Shown: one piece after another, positions 14,101 to 26,100 of the stretch
Layout: the number at the start of each line of letters is the position of its first letter
Position numbering within the stretch: the stretch's first letter is position 1
NCBI RefSeq assembly: GCF_009727055.1
Contig: NC_052354.1
Coordinates: 45,777,348 to 45,841,347, forward strand
From: Benincasa hispida
Lineage: Eukaryota > Streptophyta > Magnoliopsida > Cucurbitales > Cucurbitaceae
Direction of reading: 5' to 3'
Length of the DNA: 64,000 nt
Program-made: the position numbers and the translations under genes
The notes under the pieces: model-generated
Databases searched by the model: none
The model's input: the letters and a program-made list of their open reading frames with translations, nothing else
What the model was told of the DNA's origin: nothing

Positions 14101-17100
14101 ACCGGTGTGATGAACGGTATAGCCTAGGCCACTGCTGTAAAAAGGAGCTGAATCTGTTAATCCACCTCGATGAGGAGGAAGTAGAGGCTGTAGCTGAAGA
14201 GAGTGTGGAACCAGAGAGTGCTGAAGGAATTGCCCCAGCTACGTTAGAAAACATGGAGCACCACTCGACTATATTAGACCCAATTGAAATCGAGATTGCT
14301 GAATTATCCCTTAATTCTTTAGCCGGAATCGACTCCCCAAAGACAGTGGAACTGATGGGCACGGTAGGGGACAGTGCTGTAGTAGTATTGATTGACAGTG
14401 GAGCATCCCATAATTTCATTGATGAAAAGTTGGTCAACACACTTAACCTTCCTTGTTCACCCACCTCCAACTGAGGAATTATGCTTGGCACAGGGAAATC
14501 GGTTTAGACCAACGACATCTGTAAAGGTGTAGTCCTTAACCTTCCTAATTTAACTATCATTAACGATTTTTTTTTCCTATACCTCTGGGCAATGCCGATG
14601 TGGTACTAGGCGTCTAGTGGCTCATGACCCTCGGGCGCGTGGAATGTGACGAGCACATCGGAGATGGATTTCCAAGTGGGTGAATAGTGGGTACATTTGA
14701 AAGGGGACCGAAGTTTAGTAAAGTCCTAGTTCTCATTAAAATCCATGATGAAACACATGATGAAGGAAGGTCAAGGGATTCTCCTCGAGTTGGATGCAAT
14801 AGGAATCCTATCAGAAGACGATTCCCTCAGTTGTAAAATGGCCAGCGGATACCTTGAAATTCAGGAAGTCTTGCAACAATACCAATCAATGATTAGACCA
14901 ATGGAGGGGTTACCAACATTAAGGCGCCACGACCACATGATTGAGTTAAAATCAAGGGAGGGACTGATCAATATTCGGCCGTATAGATATCCACAATTTC
15001 AAAAGAACGAGATCGAGCAGTTAGTAGCAGAAATGCTGACAACAGGCATCATACAACCAAGTACTAGCCCTTTCTCCAGCTCGGTTTTGTTGGTAAGGAA
15101 GAAGGATGGTAGCTGGAGGTTCTGTGTTGATTACAGAGCATTGAACCAAGCAACGATCCCTGCCAACTACCCCATTCCGGTTGTGGATGAACTCCTTTAT
15201 GAACTCATAGGGGCAGTAATATTTTCCAAAATCAACCTTAAATCTGGATATCATCAAATACGAGTCGCACAACAAGACATCTACAAAACGGCCTTCAGGA
15301 CGAACGAGGGGCACTACGAATTTTTGGTGATACCATTTGGCCTATGGAATGTTCCCTTCACATTCCAATCGGTAATGAATGATATCCTATGCCTTTTTTT
15401 TATGCAAATTTGTAATAGTGTTCTTTGATGATATCCTAATATATAGCACTTCTGCTCATGAACATGTAAACCATCTTACCATGGTGCTGCAAGTCTTGTC
15501 TAAAAATCAACTAGTGGCTAATATGAAGAAATGCACGTTCGCGACATCAAGCATTGAGTACCTTGGTCATGTAATATCAGCTGAACGGGTGGTAGCCGAC
15601 CCATCTAAAATTGAAGCTATGGTAAAATGGCCAGCCCCAACAACGATGAAACAGTTGAAGGGTTTTTTGGGTTTAACAGGGTACTACCGGAAGTTTGTGT
15701 GCAACTACGGGTTCATTTCTTTCCTTCTCACGCAACAACTCAAAAAGGACAAGTTCTTATGGAACGAGGAGGCCTAAAGATCTTTCGGAACTTTGAAAAA
15801 GGCCTCGACTAAGATTCCAGTGTTAGGCCTTCTGGACTTCACACAGCCATTCGTGGTCGAGACAGATGCGTCCGGGGTAGGAGTCAGAGCTGTATTAATG
15901 CAAAAAGGCCGACCCCTCACCTTTTACAGTCATGCTCTACCCGTCATACACTGATTGAAGGCAATTTATGAACGAGAATTAATTGTCATTGTGTTGGCGG
16001 TTTAGAAATGGCGACCCTACTTGTTAGGATGTCGATTCACAGTACAAATAGACCAAAAGAGTCTTAAGTTTCTGTTAGAACAATGGGTGATCGCGGGTGA
16101 ATATCAGAAGTGGGTGGCGAAGCTGATTGGTTACGACTTTGTCATTGAATACAAGAAGGGCTTGGATAATTCAACTGTCGATGCCTTATCCCAAGTACAT
16201 ACAACCGTTGAATTAACAGCTCTAAGTTGTGTGGACAACGTCAACCCAGCTGTCTTTTGTAGCCAAGTCGATCAAGATGAAGAATTGAAGAAGATCCGGT
16301 AGGCTATTAGAGCCGGCGAACCAACACTAGTTAGGTATTCTATGAAAGGGGACCTCCTGCTCTATAAAAACATTATTGTGTTGCCCACGAATTCCCCTAC
16401 AATCCCTCTCTTACTCCAAGAATTCCATTATAATCTTGTGGGAGGACACAATGGGACAGTTCGAATGTATCGTCTCAAAAAGGAGTTCTTTTGGAAAGGG
16501 ATGAAAGCGACTATACGATCCTTCGTGGGTGATTGTTTGGTTTGTCAGCAAGCTAAGTATTTGTCCTTAGCGCCAGCAGGGCTGTTGGAGTCGTTACCAA
16601 TATTGATTTGGGATGACATTAGCATGGACTTTGCTGAAGGCCTACCTAAGTCAAAAGGCCACAACGCTATAATGGTGGTGGTCGACAAGTTATCGAAATA
16701 TGCTCACTTCATCGCCCTCCGATACCCTTTCACAACAGCTACAATGGCCGGCATATTCCTATGTGAGGTGGTTCGATTACATGGAACACCTCGAAGCATC
16801 GTTTCAGATAGGGACAAGATATTTACAAGTTTGTTCTGGGAAGAGTTATTTAAGTTAATGGGGGGAACCCAATTGAAGCGAAGCACCTCATATCACCCAC
16901 AATTCGATGGCTAGATAAAGGTCGTAAACCGAGGATTGGAAGCGTACTCCGATGTTTTACCATCGATACTCTGACTAAATGGGCAAAATGGCTAGCTTGG
17001 GCTGATATAACTACAACATGTCTTACCACACTTAACTAAAAAAACTCACTCTTTGAGGTCGTCTGTGGTCGCTCGGTGCCCCCATTAATTTCCTATGAAG

Positions 17101-20100
17101 CTGGCACTGCAGTAGTTGCGGAGGTGGATGTCCTTTTGAAGGAAAGAGATGACATGTTAACTCAGTTAAAGGTCACGCTTGAACGAACACAACAATGGAT
17201 GAAAGCCTACGTGGATGCCAAACGGTGAGAAATGGAATTCCAAATCAATGAATGGGTATATGTTAAACTTAAACCATATTGGCAAGGCACATTGTTCATC
17301 CACAAACATCCCAAGCTAGCTCCTCGCTTCATCGAACCTTTCAAGATCAACGAACGAATCGGTCCAGTGGCATACCGACTCGATCTCCCAGCCCACGTGA
17401 ACAATCACCCAGTTTTTCATGTGTCTCAATTACGAAAGGCAATCGGGTCCATCTTACCAAGGATTGTCACCCCTCAGACATGGCAGCATGATACAGAGCT
17501 GCATTTGCAACCTCTAGCAGTATTGGGCGTTCGAAAGGTTGGCACTACTGTGATCTCCCCTACATATTTTGAAGTGTTAATTTAGTGGGAGGGCTTGTCT
17601 TCAGAGGAAGCTACGTGGGAGAATGGCCTTCATTGTTGAACAATTCCCTAATTTTCACCTTGAGAACAAGGTGACTCTTTGGGGGGTGGGTAGTGATAGA
17701 CCCCCGATCAAGAAGGTATACGTCCGAAAGAAGAACAAGCAAGGTGAAGGGCAGAATGGACAAAATGATGTAATGCAAAATGAATAGGGGATTTGTGGGG
17801 ACCAGGGATCTTTTTTGTTATTAGGATTATTCCATTATCATTCTGTTATTAAGTTGTTAGGCTGTGGCTATAAATAGGAATAAGGAGGGTAAGGTCTAGG
17901 CATGTTTTGGCTTGTATTGAAAATAGCTCAGAGAGCTTGTAGAGGGGGAGGAGGGCCTCGACTTCCTTGGCTAATAAGCCTAAATTCTGGATATATAATT
18001 CGAGTACTATCATGATCCTTTTAAATAGACCCAAAGGGAAAGGGTTGTTTCACACCTAACTAACTAACTAATTCTAATCCTAAAACCTCTTTAAATAGAC
18101 CCAAAGGGTAAGGGTGTTTTCACACCTAAACTAATAAGAAAATAAATTAAAATTGCAAATTAATACAAATGGAAATTACATAATATTCCTAAAATGTCCC
18201 TACATCAATTCGACCCTCTGAGAATTAAACTCGTCCTCGAGTTTATGATGAAAGTTGAAACTCATTAGGTGCGTAGTATGGAAAAATATCAGCGACATTA
18301 AATGTGTTGCTAATGTTCATAGATGTAGGTAGATCTATTCGAAAGACATTTTCTCCAAATTTTTCTAGTATTGTGAATGAGTCGAACTTTCTGTTGGTTA
18401 GTTTGGAAGAACTTCCAGCTGGTAGTCTTGATTTTTTAATGTACACCATGACTAGATCTCTAGGTTGAAAAGTTTGTTTTCTTCAGTGGGCATGAACTTT
18501 GTCTTTATATTTTGTATTGGCAGCTGGTAGTTTCTTCACAACTTCTTCATGTATCTTTTAAATTCTGTCCACCATGTTGTCAACAGAAGAAGGTAAATTA
18601 GTCAGGTCAAAAGTTTGTCTAGGAGGATGACTATAAACAATGTCAAAGGGCACTTCCCTGTTGATCTATTTTGCATGTTATTGTATGCAAATTCTGCTTG
18701 TGAGAGTGCAAGATCCCATTTTTTTGGTTGTTCTCCACAAATGTATCGAAGTAGATTTCTCAATTTTCTGTTTGTCACCTCAGTGTGTGGATGGCTTGTT
18801 GAGCTGAATTTTAAGTGAGTTCCAAACTTCTTCCAAAGGCTTTTCCAAAAAAAAAAAAAATTCATAAATTTAACATCTCTGTCTGATACTATTGATTTGG
18901 GAATTCCATGTAAGCGTACGATTTTTTTGAAAAAACATTTGAGCAATATTTAAAGCATTTGAGGTTTTCTTGCAAGGGATAAAATGAGTCATCTTGCTAA
19001 ATCTATCAACAATAACGAAAATAGAATCAAATCCTCGAGACTAAGGATAAAGTCCATAGAGGGATCCTCCCAAATGTTTTGGGGAATTGGAAGAGGGCTA
19101 TGAAGTCCTGTATTTTGAGATTGGCCTTTTGTTGTTTGGTACACAAAGCATCGTTTTACAAAATTATTTACATCTTTTCTAATTTGTGGCCAAAAGAATT
19201 TTTTAGACAGCATTATATAGGTCTTATCTCGACCGAAACGACCAGCTAATCCACTAGAATGAGCTTCATGTATGATGACTTCTCTTAAGTACCCTTGAGG
19301 TATACATAACAAATTACCTGCAAAGAGATAATTGTCAAACAAATGATAACCATTAGGGGCAGAATGTGTATTACACTGCTGCCAAATTGTATGAAAGTCA
19401 GGGTCTAGTTCATAACAAGTGGGTAGGTGATCAAAAGCTGTGATAGTGCCTTGAAGAAGTGTTAGTAGAGATGACTTTCCACTTAAAGCATCAGCTACTT
19501 TATTGGTGCTACACGAGGTATGTTTTATTACAAAATCAAATTTTTGGATAAATATTATCCATCTAGCATGCATTCTACTAATATGTTTTTGTGAGTGAAA
19601 AAACTAGAGGGAATAATGATCGGTTAGTAGAATGAATTCTTTACCTATAAGGTAGTGTTTCCAATATTGTAAGGCTCTTACTAAGGCGTATGTATAATTC
19701 TTGTTCATTTTTGTCGAGGTTCACTTAGTTTCTCACTAAAAAATTCTATAGGGTGTGATTCTTGGGATAACACTGCTCCTATTCCAACACCACTAGCATC
19801 GACAGCAACTTCGAAAGGCTTACCAAAGTTTGGTAAAGCTAAAACACGGAGGGTGGTTAGCTTTATTTTAATGGTGTTAAAGCTATCTAATGTTTATTGA
19901 TTCCAAGTAAACTTCCCTTTTCTTAGACAATTTGTTAATGGAGCTGCTAATGTGTTAAAGTGTTTTATGAATTTTCTGTAAAATGAAGCTAACCCTAGAA
20001 ATGATTATATCTCCTTGACTGTGGATGGTATTGGCTCGTTTTGTCGCCTTTTCCTTTTCTTGTTGGCCTATGTATTGTTTCATTTCTTTTGAAGTCAAGT

Positions 20101-23100
20101 TTTTCCATTAAAGAAAGAAAAATATACACCCTTCCCATTTCGTGAACTGTTCTGCTATGACTAACATATCAAACTTTTTATGTTCTGTGCTCAGGTATAT
20201 CAATTTTAGTTGCAACACCAGGTCGGCTCTTGGATCACTTAAAGAATACATCATCCTTTTTGTACTCAAATTTGCATTGGATAGTGTTTGATGAGGCAGA
20301 TAGGTATTGTTACTCTCTGCTTTGTGGTACGATGCATTCTGGATTAGTTCTTTTATTTTTCACTCTTTTACTTAAAACTCGTGAATCTACACAGAATTTT
20401 TGAATTAGGATGTGGCAAAGAAGTTGAGGAAATATTGGATCATTTGGGCTCAAGGAAGAATATTTATGTCAATAAGGATAATGCAACTTCAGGTTTTAAA
20501 TTCTCGCAGCAGAATTTGCTTTTTTCAGCCACCTTAAATGAAAAAGTAAATCGTTTTGCCAAAATTAGTTTAGAGAATCCCATCATGATTAGTCTTGATG
20601 GTGGAAACAATACCTCTGAATTTCAACCATCTGAACATGGTCGATTTTTGGGACATGACATTAATGATGAAGCCCAAGCCATAGGGAAGGAGAAGACCTT
20701 TTCAATTGCAGATTATAAAATTCCTACCCAGTTAGTTCAGAGTTACGTGCAAGGTAATTTTATTAAAAGTTCCATTTAATTATCTTTCACAATATATTCA
20801 TGAGTGCAAATGGTCTTTTAATCAACTTTCACAACGTATTCATGAGTTTAAAGGGTTGGATGCGTGTTGCTTGGACATTGAATTAATATCCAGTGCATCT
20901 TTTTGTACTTCTGTGTTGAACGTTCCTTTCTTAGGTCACTTAAAACTTTGGTGCTTCTTGTAGATCTTTGAGTTTTTATTTCGTTTGCCCCTTTGTTGTC
21001 TCACACGGTTTTGTTTTAATGTAGCATAATTAGTAATTGTTTTGTAATTTTGATTTCAATTGTTTATTGTTCTAGTTTGTTGTTAGTTGTTTGCCTAGTT
21101 ATTAGCTTACCTTTTGAATCCTGATTATTGGAAATAGGGTTTTTAACCTAGGGGCATTTATGTAATTGTGTAAGACCTCTAGGGTTTCCTACTATCGATT
21201 TATAGTGTGTCCTTGTGTATTTAGTGTATCAGTTTAAAAACAAATAAGAAAAGACTTTATATCGTGGTTTTTCTCCCTGCACTAGGGTTTCCACGTAATC
21301 TTGTTGTTCTTTTCTTCCCTATTCTCTATTTTTAACATGGTATCAGAGCGCGGTGACGAAAATCTAGCCGTTATGGAAGAGAATCAACCTCAATCCTCCT
21401 CTGTTGATGGGTCTTCAAGTTTTGACATGAGAACGGCAATCTGAGCAGCGGTAAAGGAATGTTTTCAGGATGCCCTATCGGAATTAATATCTGCCGTTCA
21501 GGTACAATCCTTGGAAAATCGCCTTCAACCGATCGGGTATCACCATTCTGAAACTAGTCAGAATCCGATCGGAGCTGGAGCCGGCCGCGAGGAACCAACG
21601 ATTCATGATCGGAGCTATCACAATCATGGCAGAGTCGGCGGCGCTCATGGCAGAGTTGGCGGTCTCGGACATGAAGTACAAGCTGGCCGTGAGGAGATGT
21701 TAACCGTCGATCGGAGCTATCAGGGCAGAGTGAGCAGCGTCGGAGGCGAGGAGCAGAGGAGTCGTGATGATCTGATTATGGTTAGTACCGGTTTGGAGCA
21801 AACCGGACCGGTTCGGGTTGAACCAGGGTAGACCAGCCAGACCCGGCATTTTAATTTTAATTCTGACCCGAACCGGTTCGACCCTAGGCTAGCCCGACCC
21901 GAGAACGCAGCTTTTAATTCCAACCCGCGATCTTTTAATTTTGACCTCTGATCCGACCCACGGCTGGCCCAACCCGAGAGCTCAGCCCGGCCCGAAAGCT
22001 CATCTGTCTAGTTTTTTGCACCAGTTGATCCACTTTCAGCCCATCCGGCCCGACCCAGTGATCCGGTTTCCTTCAACAGCCGACCTGATGGTTTTTTCAC
22101 ATCCAACAGCAGTGGTCTCGAGCAGCCCGAGCAACTAGCACCTGTTCCAATCAATTATGGTTCAGCTCGTTACCCAGATGATGTGAGACAACGGTTGGCT
22201 TACCTGCAACAGCAGATTTTTTATTTGGATACGATGTTCGATGCAAATCCTCAACTGGTTTATTCAGAAAATCCGGTAAACTCATTACCTATAGTGCCTA
22301 ACGTTTCCTACGTATCTGGTTCGATGGGTAATTCTGCAGGATTTATCGTTGGAGAAAAATTAAATGGCCAAAACTATTTCTCTTGGTCTCAATCGATCTG
22401 GATGGCCTTGGAAGGGCGTCACAAGTTTGGATATTTGATAGGGGAAATTCCAAAGCCGGCCCCAGGTGATCCACAAGAACGAATTTGGAAAGGAGAAGAT
22501 TCGTTGCTACGGTCTGTCTTGGTGAACAGTATGGAACCCCAGATAGGAAGACCGTTATTATATGCTGCCACAGCCAAGGATATCTGGGAGGCGGCGCAAG
22601 ATCTATATTCTAAACGACAGAATGCCTCTCGGCTATATACACTCCATAAACAGGTTCATGAATCCAAACAAGAGTCTATGGATGTTACCTCTTATTTTAA
22701 TAAACTGTTGATGCTGTGGCAGGAAATGGACTTGTGTAGAGAAATTGTCTGGAATTGTCCATAGGATGTGGCCCAATATTTGAAGATTGAAGAAGCAGAT
22801 CGTGTTTATGTATTTTTGGCTGGATTAAATCCAAAGTTTGATGGGGTTCATAGTCGGATCTTGGGCCAGCGCCCGATTTCTTCACTTCGAGAAGTCTGTT
22901 TTGAAATACGGCTGGAAGAAGATAGGTCGTGTGCCATGAATAATACCACCTTAACTACTGATGCAGCCGCTTTCGTTGCCAAGCCGTCCAGTACTTATGG
23001 TGATAAGAAACCTCCTTCAGTTTGTGAACATTGTAAAAAGCTTTGGCATACGAAGGATCAATGTTGGAAATTACACGGGAAGCCCCCAAATAGCAGGCGA

Positions 23101-26100
23101 CGACAGCCTCATGACAAATCTAATACTAGTCGTGCCCTGGCAAGTGATTCAGTAGATGACCAAACTCAGAAGAAATCTCCTGGTGACGGTAAACACAGCT
23201 CGAGTACAGTTGGGGTGAGTGCAATTGCACAGTCAGGTAATTTTCCTTCTTTTGGCCTAATTAGTGTAAATGGTAAGAAACCATGGATTGTGGATTCAGG
23301 GGCTACTGATCACCTTACGAGTTCCTCAGAGTTATTTATGTCATATAATCCGAGTGCTGGTAATGAGAGGATTCGAATTGCAGACGGGTCTTTTGCCCCT
23401 GTTGCAGGAAAGGGCAATATCTCTCCGTTTCATGGTTTAATTCTACGTGATACCTTACATGTGCCTAAAATATCATATAATCTGTTATCTTTCAGTAAAC
23501 TAATAAGAGATTTGAGGTGTAAAGCGATTTTCTCACCAGCTTCAGTTTTATTTCAGGATCTGAAATCGGGGATGACGATTGGCACTGCTTGGCACGATAG
23601 GGGATTCTACTTCCTTTTTGACGAGGCTTCCTCTAGGAATGATCACCAATCGGGGTTTATGTCTTTAAATTTCTCTGCTTTTGAAAATGATGTTATGTTA
23701 TGGCATTTTCGCTTAGGACATCCGAATTTTCAATATATGAAATATTTATTTCCTCATTTATTTTGTAATGCTAGTACTTCTTTTAATTGTGATGTTTGTA
23801 TTCGTGCCAAGCAACATCGTGTTTCTTTCCATTCTCAGCCTTATAAACCCTTGAGTCATTTTTCTCTTGTTCATAGTGATGTATGGGGTCCTTCACCGGT
23901 TACTACTTCCATGGGAAAATGGTGGTTTGTCACGTTTATAGATGATCACACCCGTCTCACTTGGGTTTTCCTGCTCACTGATAAATCTGAAGTGTCCTCT
24001 GTTTTCTAACAGTTTTACACAACTGTCGAAACTCAATTTAAAACAAAGATTGGGACTTTAAGAAGTGATAATGGGCGAGAATTCTTTAATGCCTCTTTCA
24101 GAGAATTTCTCGACTCTAAAGGTATTGTCCACCAGAGCTCATGGTCTTACACTCTGTAACAAAATGGAGTAGTTGAGCGTAAAAATCGGCATCTAGTTGA
24201 AGTAGCCCGATCTCTTATATTATCCGCCACCCTTCCATCATGCCTCTGGGGAGATACAGTTCTTACTGCTGCTCACCTCATTAATCAGATGCCCTCTCGT
24301 ATTCTTAATCTTCATACCCTTTTAGAATTATTTAAAGAGTCTTTTCCTATTACTCGGTTGATTTCTGATGTTCCTCTTCGAGTTTTTGGTTGCGTTGCTT
24401 TTGTTCACTCCCATGGTCCAAACCGCACGAAATTTACTCCTCGTGCTCATAAGTGTGTCTTTGTTGGATATCCACTCCATCGACGTGGATATAAGTGCTA
24501 TCATCCGTCATCTCGAAAATACTATGTCTCTATGGATGTCACCTTTCTCGAGGATCAGTCGTTCTTCCCTGTTAGTCATCTTCAGGGGGAGAACATAAAT
24601 GAAGAGACTAACTGGTCATCTTATGCTATTCCTTTAGAGTCAGCGCCCATTCAAACCTTGTCTAAACCTAGTCTTGAGTATGATAGTCTGGTTCTTCCTA
24701 CCAATCAAGTTCCTTGGAAAACGTACTACAGGAAGAATCTCAAGAAGGAAGCAGTGTCACTTGTTGAACCAGAACTGCCGGTTCCAGTGCAGGAGTCAGA
24801 CTTGTCATCAGGTCCAGGTACGTATATTCCTAATGATGTTGATTTATGTATGGAGAATGATGAAGGCAGGCATGACAAGGGGGAAGGGAGCAGTGATACT
24901 AAGAAGTTTCTGATACACAGATAGTAAATCATGGTGAGAAGCCTGAAGAGGTGAAAGAACGTGATGCGTCATTTGATCTTCCTATAGCCCTGAGGAAAGG
25001 TACCCGTTCATGTACTAAATATCCTATGCATAGTTACATGACGTATAGTAATCTGACATCCGAGTTCAAGGCTTTTATTACTAGCTTGGACACTGAGGTG
25101 GTGCCAGACAACATAAGGGTTGCAAGAAAAAACCAAAATGGCAGTCTGCTATTATGGAAGAAATAAGGGCTCTGGAAAAGAATGAAACCTGGGAACCGGT
25201 GACTTTGCCTGAAGGGCACAAAACAGTAGGATGTAAATAGGTGTTTACTATAAAGTACAAGTCAGATGGGACGATTGACTGATACAAGGCTAGACTTGTT
25301 GCAAGAGGCTTCACCCAAACATATGGAGTGGATTATTCTGAGACGTTTTCATCTGTGGCTAAACTTAACACGATCCGAGTGCTTTTGTTAGTAGCTGTGA
25401 ATAAAGATTGGCCCCTACACCAACTTGATGTTAAAAATGCGTTTTTGAACGGGGAACTTGAGGAGGAAGTCTATATGAGTCCCCCTCTTGGGTTCGAGAG
25501 TCAATTTAAAAATAAAGTATGTAGATTGAGGAAATCACTATACGGATTGAAACAGTCTCCAAGGACCTGGTTTGACAGGTTCACGATGTTTGTGAAAGCA
25601 CAGGGATATGTTCAAGGACATTCCGATCACACTCTTTTTATAAGAAGATCAACTTCAGGGAAAATAGCTGTTCTTATTGTCTATGTTGATGACATTGTTT
25701 TATCTGGGGATGATGTAGAAGTCACAAGACTAAAAACAGAGATGACTAGAGAGTTTGAAATTAAAGACCTCGGGAACTTAGATACTTTCTGGGAATGGAA
25801 TTGGCTCGCTCAAAAGAGGGTATATCAGTTTCTCAACGAAAATATACACTGGACTTGCTAAAGGAAATAGGTATGACTGGGTGTAAACCTGTTGACACGC
25901 CAGTAGAATACAATGCGAAAATCGGTGATAAGAATGATGGAATTCCTGTTGATAAAGAAAGGCATCAACGGTTAGTTGGGAAGTTAATATACTTGTCTCA
26001 CACAAGACCAGATATTTCTTATGCAGTAAGTGTTGTGAGTCAGTTCATGCAAGCTCCTTGTGAGGATCATATAATAGCAGTTGAACGTATTCTTCGGTAT

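Larger units (their letters stand above)
13479..17693 (+). mobile_element. Ty3/gypsy (chromovirus-like) internal region, gag-pol, N-terminus missing
   Basis: In order: gag core ([14 protein letters not shown]... LLRF, 13479-13830), a zinc knuckle at about 14095-14140 with one Cys position altered, protease [11 protein letters not shown] (14391-14423), RT with a DYRALN pattern (about 15130) and FFDDIL (about 15421), RNase H TDASG (about 15858), integrase HHCC then D, D, E-type motifs (16440-16914), and a C-terminal [11 protein letters not shown] with a chromodomain-like WEGL..EEATWE end (17400-17640). The purine tract GGGGGGTGGGTAG abuts the LTR. Several stops and frameshifts (after 14473, near 15775, 15955, 16302, 16914) make it defective. 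The leader, PBS and gag start are absent because of the junction at 13478. Confidence 0.85.
17694..23349. repeat. Right copy of the direct duplication
   Basis: Corresponds to 7825-13477. This copy continues normally at its right end into the complete copia element, and at its left end into the gypsy body. It is therefore the better candidate for the true arrangement. Confidence 0.85.
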
